Assembly (NCBI GenBank): GCA_021495925.1
Contig: JAKEKT010000085.1
Coordinates: 1-64,000, forward strand
DNA from: Diplodia intermedia
Lineage: Eukaryota; Ascomycota; Dothideomycetes; Botryosphaeriales; Botryosphaeriaceae
Direction of reading: 5' to 3'
DNA length: 64,000 nt
Made by a program: the position numbers and the translations under genes. The notes below the pieces were generated by a model, which had not been told where the DNA came from, did not search any database, and saw only the letters and a program-made list of their open reading frames with translations. Positions within the stretch are counted from its first letter, which is position 1. Each line of letters begins with the position of its first letter. Below, one piece after another: positions 53,883 through 64,000 of the stretch.

Positions 53883-55706
53883 GAAGACCTTCACTCGAAG
53901 TGAAGATGCGATTCTGAGAAGCGTCAGGCTGGGGGTTTTTACTTTGGTCAATGCAGTGAGAATTGGCGTAGCGGCACTTTTTTATTTTTGTTTTTTAACC
54001 CCATCACTTTGTTGCGAGTCGATAATATAAAGCTGCTCTATCAAAGCAGGCAGTAGACTTACCATGTTCCTCGGGTGATTTGCAATGCCTTTCTGTTGTT
54101 GCTCTGGGCCGCTGTGCCACTGTCCTGGACGCCTACGTTTCGGAGTAGACAAACAGACATAGCGAGCAACCAACCAGAAATTTGCAGCAAACGTAGATTA
54201 TATAGGAAAGAACATATACGCATTACGAAGCTATTACTTGAAGTGCCACACTGATGGGGCCCAAGGGGTCAAGCAGAACAAATCAAAGACTTGACGGATG
54301 AAGCAAGTGTGATCAGTACAATGCTCTGACAAGGGTAATATGCACGTCTCAAAAACATAAGCTTCCGATTACTCATGTGTAATGTCTGCTACATCAAAAC
54401 CCTGTAGTAAGCGCCCGCGTGACTCCTACTTACTCGAGACGCAGAGAAGGCCTCTCCAAACGTTTTCCGCTGCTGCGACTCGTGAAATTATTGATTGAAC
54501 TGATGGTAATACGATGGGCTGCCCGCTGGAGATTATATTATCTAGTAATAAAACACTATGCTCCAGGAAGGGGTCTTGCCGAAGCACGAGGTGTTCTCAT
54601 GGAGTTACAGCCAGCGTCGGGTAATTTTACTGCGGCAGCGGGAGAGCCCGTCAATCGGTTGATATCGATCACTGGGAGTTTCATCCTTTTTCTTGTGAAA
54701 TTGAGAGGCACCCAGGAATGTCACTGATATGGAGAGTGTAGGATATAATGCATTCGCTCGTGTCTAGTGGCCTTCAGTTTTGCGCAACACGGAACCATCC
54801 GATCGCGAAGATCCTAAGCTTCACTTGATGTACGTGAAACCATTTAAGTGTGTGTGCGAAGCTACAGTGTTATGACAGCTTCCGCAGCACGATTTTTGAT
54901 CATATCTTCCGCCGAGGGTCTTGAAGTATATTGCCTTCAGGCATGGACACTTGCTGCTTACCCTTCACCCATCAGTAACGCCAGCGTGTCCATGTCCTTG
55001 CACTTATGACAAGTCACAAAGCCAAAAGCCATTCACGATTGCATTGCCTTGTGGAAAATCTGGTCGTGTCATTCGTTTACTTGCCTGGCCAACATGTCGT
55101 GATGTGCCAATGAATCGCATATTCCCTTATTCTGACATTGTTACAGACATCTGATCTTTAACGTATGAGCAGACCACAACAACGGGTGATCCCATGTTTG
55201 TCGCACCGAAATATGGATCAACAGGGTTATTGAAAAGAAGCGGGGACTCGTACCCGCCTTGGCGCTTTGTGTCTGTGATCCAATGAGCGAGGCTTACTTG
55301 CGCGCATTTGCGTGTAAGAGAGAGCCTTACTTTCACGCCCCGAAAAATTCAGCCTCATCCAACCCCTCCACCTTTGCCTTACAAAAGGTCATCTTCTTCA
55401 AGATTCCGCACTCATCTTCAGCCATTCATATGCCTAGCGCTTCCATTCGGAAGACATCGATGGTCTCCTGTGACTGAACCCTACAAAAGTTGCAGCTTTT
55501 GTTTCCATTTTGCGAACTTACAAAGCGTAAGAAAGTCTCACTTCAAGCCATCAGGCGGGGTAAGCCTTAATCGCACACCGTAAGACCCATTGACTCTCTT
55601 GAGAACGCAGTATATTGACCTGTGTGCCATACTGGCATTACCAAAAGTTCCCGGATAGATGCTTTCTGACGTTGCGAGCCTTTCCCGACGAGTGTAAGCA
55701 CGACAA
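53883..55706. other. intergenic region, lower GC
   Basis: About 1.8 kb without a supported gene. Frames at 54419..54727 and 55259..55583 lack motifs. It should contain the promoter of the zinc-finger gene at 55707. Confidence 0.5.
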
Positions 55707-57027
55707 ATGGCCGAAACACTCAAAGTCGACCGGGAGCCTCCTTGGAAGTTCCCAATTGAACACAGGTCGGCCTCGAGCTCCCCCCTTGCTTCTTCCATAA
55801 CCCTTTCTTACCACGGGGACGGCCCCGAAGACCGGGAGGACGACGGACCAGGGCGGACGACTTCGTCAGATCGGCCAAGGCTAATAACAGAAGTTGACGC
55901 AAAGCCACCGTCACCGCCGCCACCCTTCCGGCGAGAAGAAACGTTGAGTCCCTCGAAACGGCTCAAGCTCGACGACCCGAGCGCCCGTCGCGAACAACCA
56001 GATGAACGCAAGCCTGCTCGGGCGGAGAGCAAGGAGCGCAGCGGCGGGAAGCCGAGGGGCTCCTCGGCGGGCGGCGAGCCGAAGGGGAAGAAGCTCGCCT
56101 GCCCATACTTCAAGCAGAACCAGCGGAGGGAAGGCCGGCCCGTGGCTTGCATCCACCCGGGCTTCTCCAACGTGGCACGGCTCAAGTAAGCGGGAAACCC
56201 CCCCTCTCCCCCTCGTGGTGGCCCGGGATGCATTGTAACCGTTCGACAGGGAGCATTTGTACAGGATCCACAAGCTGCCGGCCATATGCCCGAGGTGCCA
56301 GGCCCAGTTCGACACCGAGGAAGAGGTCACCGGCCACCTCAACGCCCCCGAAAGGTGCGAGAAGCAGCCGCGAAAGGCGCATCTGGAGGGGTTCGATAGA
56401 GAGCAGGAGCTGAAGCTGAGGACGAAGAAAAGATCAAAGGGAGAAGGCAGTGAGGAGGAGAAGTGGAGAGGGGTTTTCATGATCCTGTTTCCCAATGCCT
56501 CACCCGGTGAAGTGCCGTCTGCGTGTAGGTTCTACTTCTCCTCTTTTTCCCAAAGCCCATAACAAGATTGGCGCTCAGAGTCTGACTGACTTTGAGACGT
56601 CGAGCCTGACACTCGGCCGGGATCCCCCGATTGCTCAGACCAAGAGGCTCGAGTGTTGGACGGGTTCGAAGAATTCAGTCGTCGAAAGATGCCCGACGTC
56701 GTTTCGACGTTGGAACAAACTCTTGTCGGAGAGCGGATCGAGCCGCAGCAGCTTCTCGAACTGCTGCAGGCATGCCAGAGGAATCTTTTCGAATCATATC
56801 GGTACAGGAATGTTACCCGTCCCGAGTCGGTCCCAGGAAGGCGGTTTAAGAGTCGATCAAGATCAGGGTCCAAATCGTCTCAGAGCTCGGATGGACATAT
56901 GGTATTTTTCTGCTGTGCCTTCAAATGCCGCAGTATATAGCTGGGTTCTGATGTTTATCCACTGCAGAAATCCCCGCATTACGAGTGCTCCGAGCAGAGC
57001 CCCATGTGTGAAGAGTCACGGGAATGA
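55707..57027 (+). CDS. uncharacterised fungal zinc-finger protein (paralogue A)
   Basis: Four exons (55707..56185, 56250..56524, 56597..56901, 56968..57027) join in phase to 372 aa. A Ser/Pro-rich acidic N-terminus and a basic stretch (KKLACPYFKQNQRREG) lead into a C2H2-like pair: ACIHPGFSNVARLKEHLYRI then H, and CPRCQAQFDTEEEVTGHL with a later Cys in place of the last His. A conserved WRGVFMILFP segment follows. The C-terminal part contains a helical region (MPDVVSTLEQTLVGERIEPQ, ELLQACQRNLFESYRYRN). The third exon's acceptor (TTTGAG) and the last short exon are less certain. DNA binding is plausible but unproven. A related gene lies convergent at 57919..59619. Confidence 0.75.
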
Positions 57028-57918
57028 CCAAAAACAAAACATACGTATCCATTGATGACAGAACGATGTATATCCAACACCTGGGAAGAACATGGGAGTT
57101 CTGCCGTCCGAGAATGGCCAGAAAGAATCAGAAAAGGTCAATGTGTCTCTTCAGTACGGTTGATATTCATCATTGACCGTTGGAGAACATTAACACATTC
57201 CATTTGTACCGTTTTCCGTTTGTGGAACTGCATACGCAGAAAATGACGTCAACGACCTTGTTATTCCATTCGTCATGCCTTGAGCATATACGTACTCTTG
57301 CTCGATACTTGCTTTTGCTTTCTCACTCGTTACTTTTCCTTCAATAACGTCTTTGATATCACTTTGTCACCTTTCATTATTACGAAATAGCTTCCGCAAA
57401 TCCCGAATACGAGCAATACTTTTGGTTTAGTCTACTAAGCAGCCAGCCTCCCATGCCCATGTATGTATGAGGCCATGTATCTCATCCAAACTTTTGAAGC
57501 TTTTGAAAGAGATACGGGGAGGGTCACCGGGTCACAGCCATCTATGATTCAACATGCCGCCAGATAATCTTACGGTAAGAATGACGAAGCCATGACTGGA
57601 CTCCCAGTATTGATTCCCTATTAGTAGCAAGAATAGATAAGCCAATGGCCGGTCTCAAACACCACCTGCAACTCATATGAGACTCTAAGGCAGAAATTAT
57701 CAACGGGAAAGAAGAATGGACAGTTGTACTCTTTCACCGAAATATTATCTTTACTAAGAGGTAGCAATGCTCTATGAGAGAGTTTGTCCAAGAAAGCAAG
57801 ATGACCAAAAAAGGTGCGTGATCATTGAAATGCGAATCAAAGCTGAACCAAGTATCAAAACAATTGGAGAAACGAATTGATGACAATGTTGTCCCGGCGC
57901 GTCGGTGATTCGGTGATC
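57028..57918. other. intergenic region between convergent paralogues
   Basis: Shared 3' flank of the two zinc-finger paralogues; AT-richer, with no ORF of substance and no visible terminal repeats. Confidence 0.5.
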
Positions 57919-59619
57919 TCATTCATTGTTATCGTACCTCGAACTGTCGAGTTGATCGTGGTATGGACCCGCCTCGTGGGGATACCAGGGGTGAAAGACT
58001 CCCGAGAGGTCTCCGTGCAGGGATTGTGGATGGTATTGCATCCCAACAGGAACATATTGACCGTGGACATTCTGCATTTGCACATTGGCGAGGCTGACTG
58101 TTTGGCTCTGTTCCGAGCTTTGCGACAAAGGCTCACCGCCGGCAAAAGAAGCCTGAGAGTGCGAGTTGTCGGGCTCATGGGGGTAGGCAGGCTGACCCTC
58201 AATTGGGTACGCTGCCATGCCAGCCCTCTCCTCCGCGTTTGCTGTAGAGACGCTCATGTACAAGTGCGACTCTCTGAAGCTGTTGAATACTTCCGTGAGC
58301 TTGCTCCGCAGAGGCGTAACCAACCATGAGATGTCCAAGTCTCCATCAGCCGCTGGGATAAACCCTGCTTCAGCCTGCTGAACAAGGTAGTGCTCCCAGT
58401 CCTTGAAGGATGCGAAGACGGACGCTTGAAGGCGGTCGATGAGATCTTGTCTCTGATACATCGATAAGTCTTCGGCATCTGGGCCGAGTCAGCTATAGTT
58501 GCAACATGTTGGTGACTACCTTGATCTGACTTACTTGGCGGAGGAATATTTTCTTGGCCATCTTCAGGGAACAATATGATCCAGATTTCGCGCCACTTGT
58601 CCATGTTTGACTTGCCTCTCATTTTGTCATGCAACCTTGCATACTGCGAGGGCCCGTACTGAAGGGAGCATGCGTCAAAGTTGATATTACAAGGAGGATT
58701 TTGTCTTTCATGTTGTGAAAAATCCGGGAATTCATCGTAGCATCGGCTACATAACGAAGGGTTGTAGTGGGCCCGTTGCAAGTGTTCCCTATGGTATGTC
58801 AGACCAGTATCGTCAGAGTTAGTGAGACATGGGTGCGTCATACTTCAGTCGGGGAATTGCGTTGAACCTGCTCCTTCGGCAAGAGTTCTTCAGGCTGGCC
58901 TCCTGATATCGCATCGAATATGGACAAGGGAAACACTCGGAGTTCCCCGAGGCTTTCCGTTTCGAGCGACCATGCCGCCCGTCCTGTTCATCATGGCCAT
59001 CGTCTCCCCCTGAGCCGTTCGACGTGTTGTGTTTCCTCTTCCGAGATGCATCCAAGGTAGGTTTGCTTGAGTGGCCGTAAGCATTTCGAGATATATGCGT
59101 GGTTGAGTTGGAGCCACTGCCACGTCCAGATCGCTCTGCTGTTGGAACCGCGTGCAAGTTTTCGCTGCCGTGAGCAACGAGTGGCGATAGTATTGGTGCG
59201 GCATTTAGCGATAAGCCGGAGCCGATGATGTTTTCAAGACCGGTCAGATCGGCTCTGGAGGCGGGACTGGGGCTGCGGGACAACGACGTGGTACTGGCAC
59301 TGTCTTCGGAGGAAGACTGGGAAGATGATACGAGGCTTCTCTGGAATGGTGAAGGACCGCTTGCCGCACGGACTTTCGGGAGGATTTTTGGGAACCGGGC
59401 GCTTTGCCGACGGGATGACGTTGCTGGTGAATCCGTGCGGGTATGCCGTGACAGCTTCTCAGGGATGATGGCCCCGCGAAAGCCAGAGCGGGTGGGGTTT
59501 CGACCATCTCGTTTCGAATCAACAACCGTGGCACAGCATGGTATCGAAAGTGACTCACTGGCTGCGTGATCTGTTGGTACCCTGTAGACACCCCGATTCC
59601 GCTCCCTCGTTCTCAACAT
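57919..59619 (-). CDS. uncharacterised fungal zinc-finger protein (paralogue B)
   Basis: Three exons (59619..58844, 58788..58535, 58478..57919) join across introns of 55 and 56 bp to 529 aa. A Ser/Arg-rich N-terminus with basic patches (ASRKRKHNTS, GRHGRSKRKASG) precedes the finger region: CFPCPYSMRYQEASLKNSC, NAIPRLKEHLQRAHY, then CSRCYDEFPDFSQHERQNPP followed by Cys. The segment WREIWIILFPEDGQENIPPP parallels WRGVFMILFP of paralogue A. The C-terminus is Gln/Ser/His/Tyr-rich and may be an activation region. The first intron interrupts the same RLK-EH codon as in paralogue A, in the same phase. Function unknown; a DNA- or RNA-binding role is inferred only from the fingers. Confidence 0.78.
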
Positions 59620-62207
59620 GCTGCACGACCAAGGGTGTCAATTTGGTTGACGGTTTCGGTTGCGAAAAAGGTGATGGTGAAGACAGGCATTAGGGGCAGT
59701 CGCGATGCGGATGTGTCCTGGTCTTGATGGGAACACTGGCGCGCAGCATTCACTTAACGCGCCTTTGCGCGTTTTTCACCCATGCACGCAGGAGATTTAA
59801 TGCGCGAGCAGACAGGGGATCAGGTATTGCGCGAGTTTGGACTCACAAATCTGGCGCACGTTGGGCCGCCGGAGCGGCCTGCGTGGCATCAATATGAGGA
59901 GGACGCACTTGGCGGCTTACTTCCGCATGTACTAGCCGGCGTGGCCGTGGTTGATACGTCCAGCGGATATCATACGTCCAGGCAACGAGCTTTCCCTCTG
60001 CCAGCTGGCTGATCCCGGAGGCACCAGCGGGGAACTGTTATGTGGCATTTTCGTGCTGGCCAGCGGCCGAACTGAGGCTGCGAATCAGTGGAAGCTCCGT
60101 ATGCCTAGACGCCCGAAAGCCTCGGATTTGAACCAATAAACGATGCTGCCCCTCACGTCTCACACGCTGACATTCAGCCTGTCGCATTTCGACGAAGTAA
60201 GAAATGGTGGCCGACGGAACGGGTTTTACAGCAACCTTGCATGCTTTTAGCTCCGGGTAATAGGTTACATAGCAGCAGCCTCGGTCTCGTTGCCGAACTA
60301 TTGATCCATGACTACGGAAATGTCAACCTGGAAAAGCCTAATACGTAAAAGTCACTGCTCCTTTGTAAACAAAACAGAAAGAAGTCGGAACGACTGACAT
60401 CAATAGGTACTCACAGAACCTCCGGAACGGTCCCTCCAAACGACCCGATGCGAGTCGACGGTGTTTCACACACATACGCATGTAGTAGAACCAGTACAGC
60501 CACCATTCCAAAGTGCCTGCCACCGCCTCCCCCTCTGCGCCGCAGCAGCGAAACCCGAAACGCGCGTTTCCTTGCGGCGGGGCGCAGCACACAGCCTCAG
60601 CCTCGTTCCTTCACTACCATGCACCCCCGCCGCTACAGCCAACAACACGTGCGCGCGCGCGCAGCCTCAGGCCGATCATTTCTGGCCCCCCTCCCCCAAC
60701 CAAGGAAGGTAGGTCGGCGAGGGTGGTCTTGTAATTCCGTCAAGCTTTGCTGCGCTGGGCTGCGCCTTTTTCTGCCGATCCGCCAAAAAAAAAGATTATT
60801 CATGCTCATACAACACCGTTAACCGCTGTGGCGGGGGTATATGTCATGGTTCGCGCGGCATGTCTCGTGCGTTCCTCATTTCTTCTTCCTCAAGCACCCG
60901 CACATGGTGGGTGCATTGACGAAAAAGGAGTAGATGCAGATACGTCCCCTTTCTGCAGCGAGGGCAAAAATAACCCCCACAGGTGTCAACGGCTGACGAG
61001 TAGGTGTGTGTGTGTGTCCTGGGCGAAAAAGTGTGTGTAAGCGGGCCGGATTATTAGCGTCAAAACGAAGCACGCGAGACCAAGCCGAGAGAGACGGCGA
61101 GAACGAGCGGACATTTGCAAATCTGGATATGGTAGACTCATTTCTGACAAGAGAGTAGTAATTACGTGTGGGGGAGTGGGAAACGAGAAGAAGCAGAAAA
61201 TCTGGACTAAGGGATGGATGCCACCAGGAAGGGGTTGCACCGCTGCAGCAACAAGCGCCGAGATACAAAGCCAGGTCGATGTAGTAGAGCGAACAAGCTC
61301 TTACTAACCATCGAAAGCCGCCGGCACGAGAGTAGAACTACTTTCCGTGGGCAATGACACCCGCTGTCGGATCGTCAAAGCCGTGGCCTTGCGACACCGG
61401 ACAGGACAGAAGTACTGCTGCTGTGTGAGAAGACTACTAAAGCGGTAGCGCCGCGCTGAAGAGAAAGAAGAATCAAAGAACCCAAGATACTGCCCGTGAA
61501 ACCAATCCCCTGAGAAAACGATCATCAAGGTAGTTGTTTCTGTTTTTTTCTCCGTCTTTTCTGTTTTTCTGCCAACTCCCCCCTTCAGCCAGCTGCAGGG
61601 GGGTTGTTTGGTCAAAAAGGGTAGAATGGTAGTGGTGCGCGGCGAGCCGTCCCCACGCGAAACCTTTCGGTTTGCAGTGGGGGCGCTTGGCGATTGGTGT
61701 TTTGGCGGCTGCGGCGGTTTTGCGATGGACAAGATTGTCCCGTCGCGGTGAGTGTGTGTGTATTCCAACAACAACAACGACCGGACAAGGGGAAAGCCTC
61801 AAATCCCCTTGCCCGGAGAGCCCTCTCCTACGCCGTGGTTCCTGTATTTCTCTCGAACGCGATGGTGGGTGATGGGGGAGCAAGGAAGAAAGCAGGTGAC
61901 CGCTTTCTTCCAACCCTCCAATGACATCGGCGTCGTCGCGGAGAAAAAACAAAAAGTCCTCCTCTTCCCTGGAGATGACTTCTTTTCCCCCTTTCTCTTG
62001 TCCCACTTCCTTCCACGTACCTCGGTAGTGTGGTTTTTCCCATCTCTCGTCCCTTTCCCCCCCACGTACTCTCTTCTTTCCATTGTCAGAATTGATAGTC
62101 CGTTTGATTGTAAAATTAATTCCGCAAGTGGCTCCGGCTGCTGCATGCGCGTACAGCAACCCAGACCCGTTGACGGTCATGGCCAGGCCCTAGCTGGCGA
62201 GTCTCCC
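59620..62207. other. long intergenic region
   Basis: About 2.6 kb without a supported gene. It contains a short TG run near 61005..61017 and several A/T homopolymers. Open frames on the minus strand at 60876..61268 and 61473..62180 overlap each other and carry no motif. Confidence 0.4.
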
Positions 62208-62669
62208 TCATCCTGATCCAGTGCTGCATCGCTTCGTGCCGGAGGTGCGAGTGGTGCCGGTAGTCGGGCGAGCGTTGGGAATGGCACTAATAGCGATGCA
62301 GGTGGAGGAGGAAGAACAAGGAGAGGCGGCGTAGTAGCCGTCAACAGGGAGGAGCGAAGACTTGTCGTTCATCTGGCGGCGGCGGTTGACATCATCATCT
62401 TCCATCATCTTCGTCGAGATAACACAGGCGGCGTCATCGGAGGCGGCTCTTTCGTCGTCGTCGTGGAATGCATCACCGTCAAGGTAATTATTAAATGGGG
62501 ATGAATGGTATTTCGCAAACTCGTGGCGGCCCGCGCGACAGGCACGGAGCGTGAGGCCGTCCCTCGACGGGACGGTCCTCAACGCTCCGCTCCTGCTGCT
62601 GCATGTTCGCCTGCTATCCTCCCACTCAAGGGTCGCAAAGGCTGGGCCCCGACGACTAGAGGAGAGCAT
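62208..62669 (-). CDS. small hypothetical protein (tentative)
   Basis: A 153-aa frame opens at ATG 62669 after a pyrimidine-rich sequence of about 200 bases (CTTCCTCCTCTTCTCCCACC) typical of fungal leaders. The product is polar, with an acidic middle (DGDAFHDDDERAASDDAAC) and a Ser/Thr-rich end. No signal peptide, membrane helix or known motif. The leader supports expression; the coding claim is weak. Confidence 0.35.
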   Translation of the reverse strand: MLSSSRRGPAFATLEWEDSRRTCSSRSGALRTVPSRDGLTLRACRAGRHEFAKYHSSPFNNYLDGDAFHDDDERAASDDAACVISTKMMEDDDVNRRRQMNDKSSLLPVDGYYAASPCSSSSTCIAISAIPNARPTTGTTRTSGTKRCSTGSG

Positions 62670-63654
62670 GTTGGAAGATGAGGGTGTGCTGGCCGAGGGT
62701 GTGGACTGCCAGAGCGGATGGATTGTCGGTGATGGTAGTGGTCGGACCGTGTCCGTGGTGGCTTGGAAGCCTCAATGGGCCGAAGATGGTCTGTCTGTTC
62801 GATGGGGGCCGAAAGTCACATACGAAGTTGTGAGAGGGGGATGTGAGAGAGGGGTGGGTGGGAGAAGAGGAGGAAGAGTTGATGGAAGCTGAAGGTGAGC
62901 TCGCGGCCTCGCTTTAACCACTCAGCGCGGTGCTAGCTGCAGGCCAGAGACGGACAAGATCGCACAAGTTGGGGGCTACGATGCCTTGGGGGGGAAAGGG
63001 TGGGTCGTGTGCATACAGGAGGATGGCACGAGCGATGACTCCGCCACACTGCGGAGGGCCGTCTCACTGCCTCAGTGGTGGATGAAACGACGCTACTGCA
63101 CAGCGCAGCAATCCCGCAGCAATTGGCGAATCGTGCGAGCAGTGCAAGGTGCGCTAAGTTAAGCTTACGGGCAGGTTGTTGTTGCCTAACAAGGAGCCAC
63201 GGCGCGAGTGGAGCTGAGGGCTGCAGCCCGCGGACGCGGACACGGACGCGTCGCTCGCTTGGGTAAAGTCGGAGGGCTCACCAGCTGCTGACCGCCAGCG
63301 CCGTCACCGCAGGTCACGATGCACGTCTCTTGGCTTCGGTGTTTTGGATTGCAATCGGGCGGACCAGCGGAGCGGAAGTCACGTGTGTGCCCACGCTTAC
63401 CCATGGAAATTTTTCTATTTTCCTCGCTTCGTCTCCGCGTCCGATCCCTGCCTCTTTCACACAATATCCCTTTGCACCCGTCCGCCATCACCGGGCACTG
63501 TCAACGCTCAGCGTGCCTGGGAGGGAATGGGTGTTGGTCGTTCGTATCAACCACCAGATGGGACTCGGGGAGCAAAGCCGTGGCACTCAGGAATCACCTA
63601 CTCCTTCGAGTCGAGCTCCATAAGTGAAATCTGGCGCATTTTCAGCTTCAAACC
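62670..63654. other. intergenic region
   Basis: The first 230 bases, on the minus strand, look like the leader of the small ORF at 62208..62669. The rest shows nothing beyond short random frames until tRNA-Leu. Confidence 0.45.
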
Positions 63655-63768
63655 GCCACGGTGGCCGAGTGGTTAAGGCGGCAGATTTAAGTCAATCTGG
63701 GCTCCTCAGGGGCCTCCTCTTATACTCTGCTACAGAAATGTGCATGCGTTCGAACCGCATCCGTGGCA
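63655..63768 (+). tRNA. tRNA-Leu (UAA) with a 33-nt intron
   Basis: The acceptor arms GCCACGG and CCGTGGC pair perfectly. The D arm carries the same GCCGAGTGGTTAAGGC as the other tRNA-Leu. The anticodon stem GCAGA/TCTGC encloses TT-TAA-G, an intron at 63692..63724, and C38. A variable arm (TACAGAAATGTGC) and the T arm ATGCG-TTCGAAC-CGCAT follow, with discriminator A. Anticodon TAA decodes UUA. Confidence 0.93.
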
Positions 63769-63921
63769 ACATTCTCTTTTGCCTCTCTTTTGCTCCCTTG
63801 CAGCCTGCATTGGGGGCGGAACATGCCCGACGTGGATGCCTTTGCCCTCTTTTTGGCCTAGGGAACCTCGGGGACCGTGGCACCACCATTCTGTTGAGGA
63901 AGAGTCACTGGTGAGAATCGC

Positions 63922-64000
63922 TTAGACGCTGACACGAGCGGCGAGGTACGCTTCGAAGGCTGCCGCAACACGGCAGCGGAAAGCAATATATTGGACGATG
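63922..64000 (-). CDS. possible C-terminus of a gene continuing beyond the window
   Basis: On the minus strand a frame is open from the window edge to TAA at 63922. It would encode about 25 residues ending RVAAAFEAYLAARVSV. The Ala/Arg composition fits coding DNA in this genome, but 79 bases prove little. Confidence 0.2.
   Translation of the reverse strand, partial: IVQYIAFRCRVAAAFEAYLAARVSV

Noticed and set aside
61473..62180. 235-codon minus-strand frame
   Set aside because: Composition follows runs of A/G/T; overlaps other open frames; no motif or leader.
1..64000. CRISPR arrays, bacterial operons, ribosome binding sites, phage or plasmid origins
   Set aside because: The window is fungal nuclear DNA with spliceosomal introns; no regularly spaced repeats or such signals were seen.
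1..64000. Secondary-metabolite cluster or NLR/HET-type immune locus
   Set aside because: The oxidoreductase, acetyltransferase, sulfotransferase-like and transporter genes are scattered among housekeeping genes; no PKS, NRPS, terpene synthase, NACHT or HET domain is visible.

Overview
This is a nuclear genome segment from a filamentous ascomycete (Pezizomycotina). The evidence is short spliceosomal introns (about 49-103 bp, GT...AG) whose removal restores continuous reading frames, GC-rich exons in GC-rich DNA, two nuclear tRNA-Leu genes with introns at the canonical position 37/38, and a typical gene set (cutinase, GH105, CE16-type esterase, Use1, epsilon-COP, class 2 DHODH, CsbD-like stress protein). 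Class and species cannot be fixed from sequence alone; a plant-associated or saprobic Dothideomycete-like fungus is a guess. Splice sites were placed by hand from GT/AG signals, phase and remembered family patterns; no search was run.

Left third (0-22 kb): an OPT-family transporter (minus), two low-complexity hypothetical genes (plus), a type II NADH dehydrogenase-like flavoprotein (minus), a secreted cutinase with a long Gly/Ser tail (plus), a CsbD-like stress protein (minus), an NAD kinase (plus) and two Cys-rich/low-complexity ORFs (plus).

Middle (22-40 kb): a GH105 unsaturated rhamnogalacturonyl hydrolase and a seven-exon GDSL esterase (both minus), which with the cutinase form a loose group of secreted plant-polymer enzymes. 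There follow a doubtful ORF region, a short-chain dehydrogenase, a secreted Cys-rich protein with a GPI-like tail, mitochondrial DHODH, tRNA-Leu(UAG), a gene-empty 2.3 kb block of lower GC, a P-loop sulfotransferase-like protein, epsilon-COP (SEC28) and the ER SNARE Use1. The last two both belong to Golgi-ER retrograde traffic and lie tail to tail.

Right third (40-64 kb): a C2H2 transcription factor behind a very long leader/regulatory region, a glutathione peroxidase with two plausible starts (mitochondrial and cytosolic), a PP2A activator (PTPA/Rrd), an eight-exon two-TM fungal membrane protein of unknown function, a GNAT acetyltransferase, two convergent diverged paralogues of an uncharacterised zinc-finger family with a conserved intron position, a weak small ORF and tRNA-Leu(UAA).

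No biosynthetic cluster, intact transposon, CRISPR or viral insertion is visible. The most novel material is the zinc-finger paralogue pair, the adjacent Cys-rich ORFs, the LEA-like segment in DHODH, the cutinase tail, and a possible extra 3' exon of the NADH dehydrogenase.
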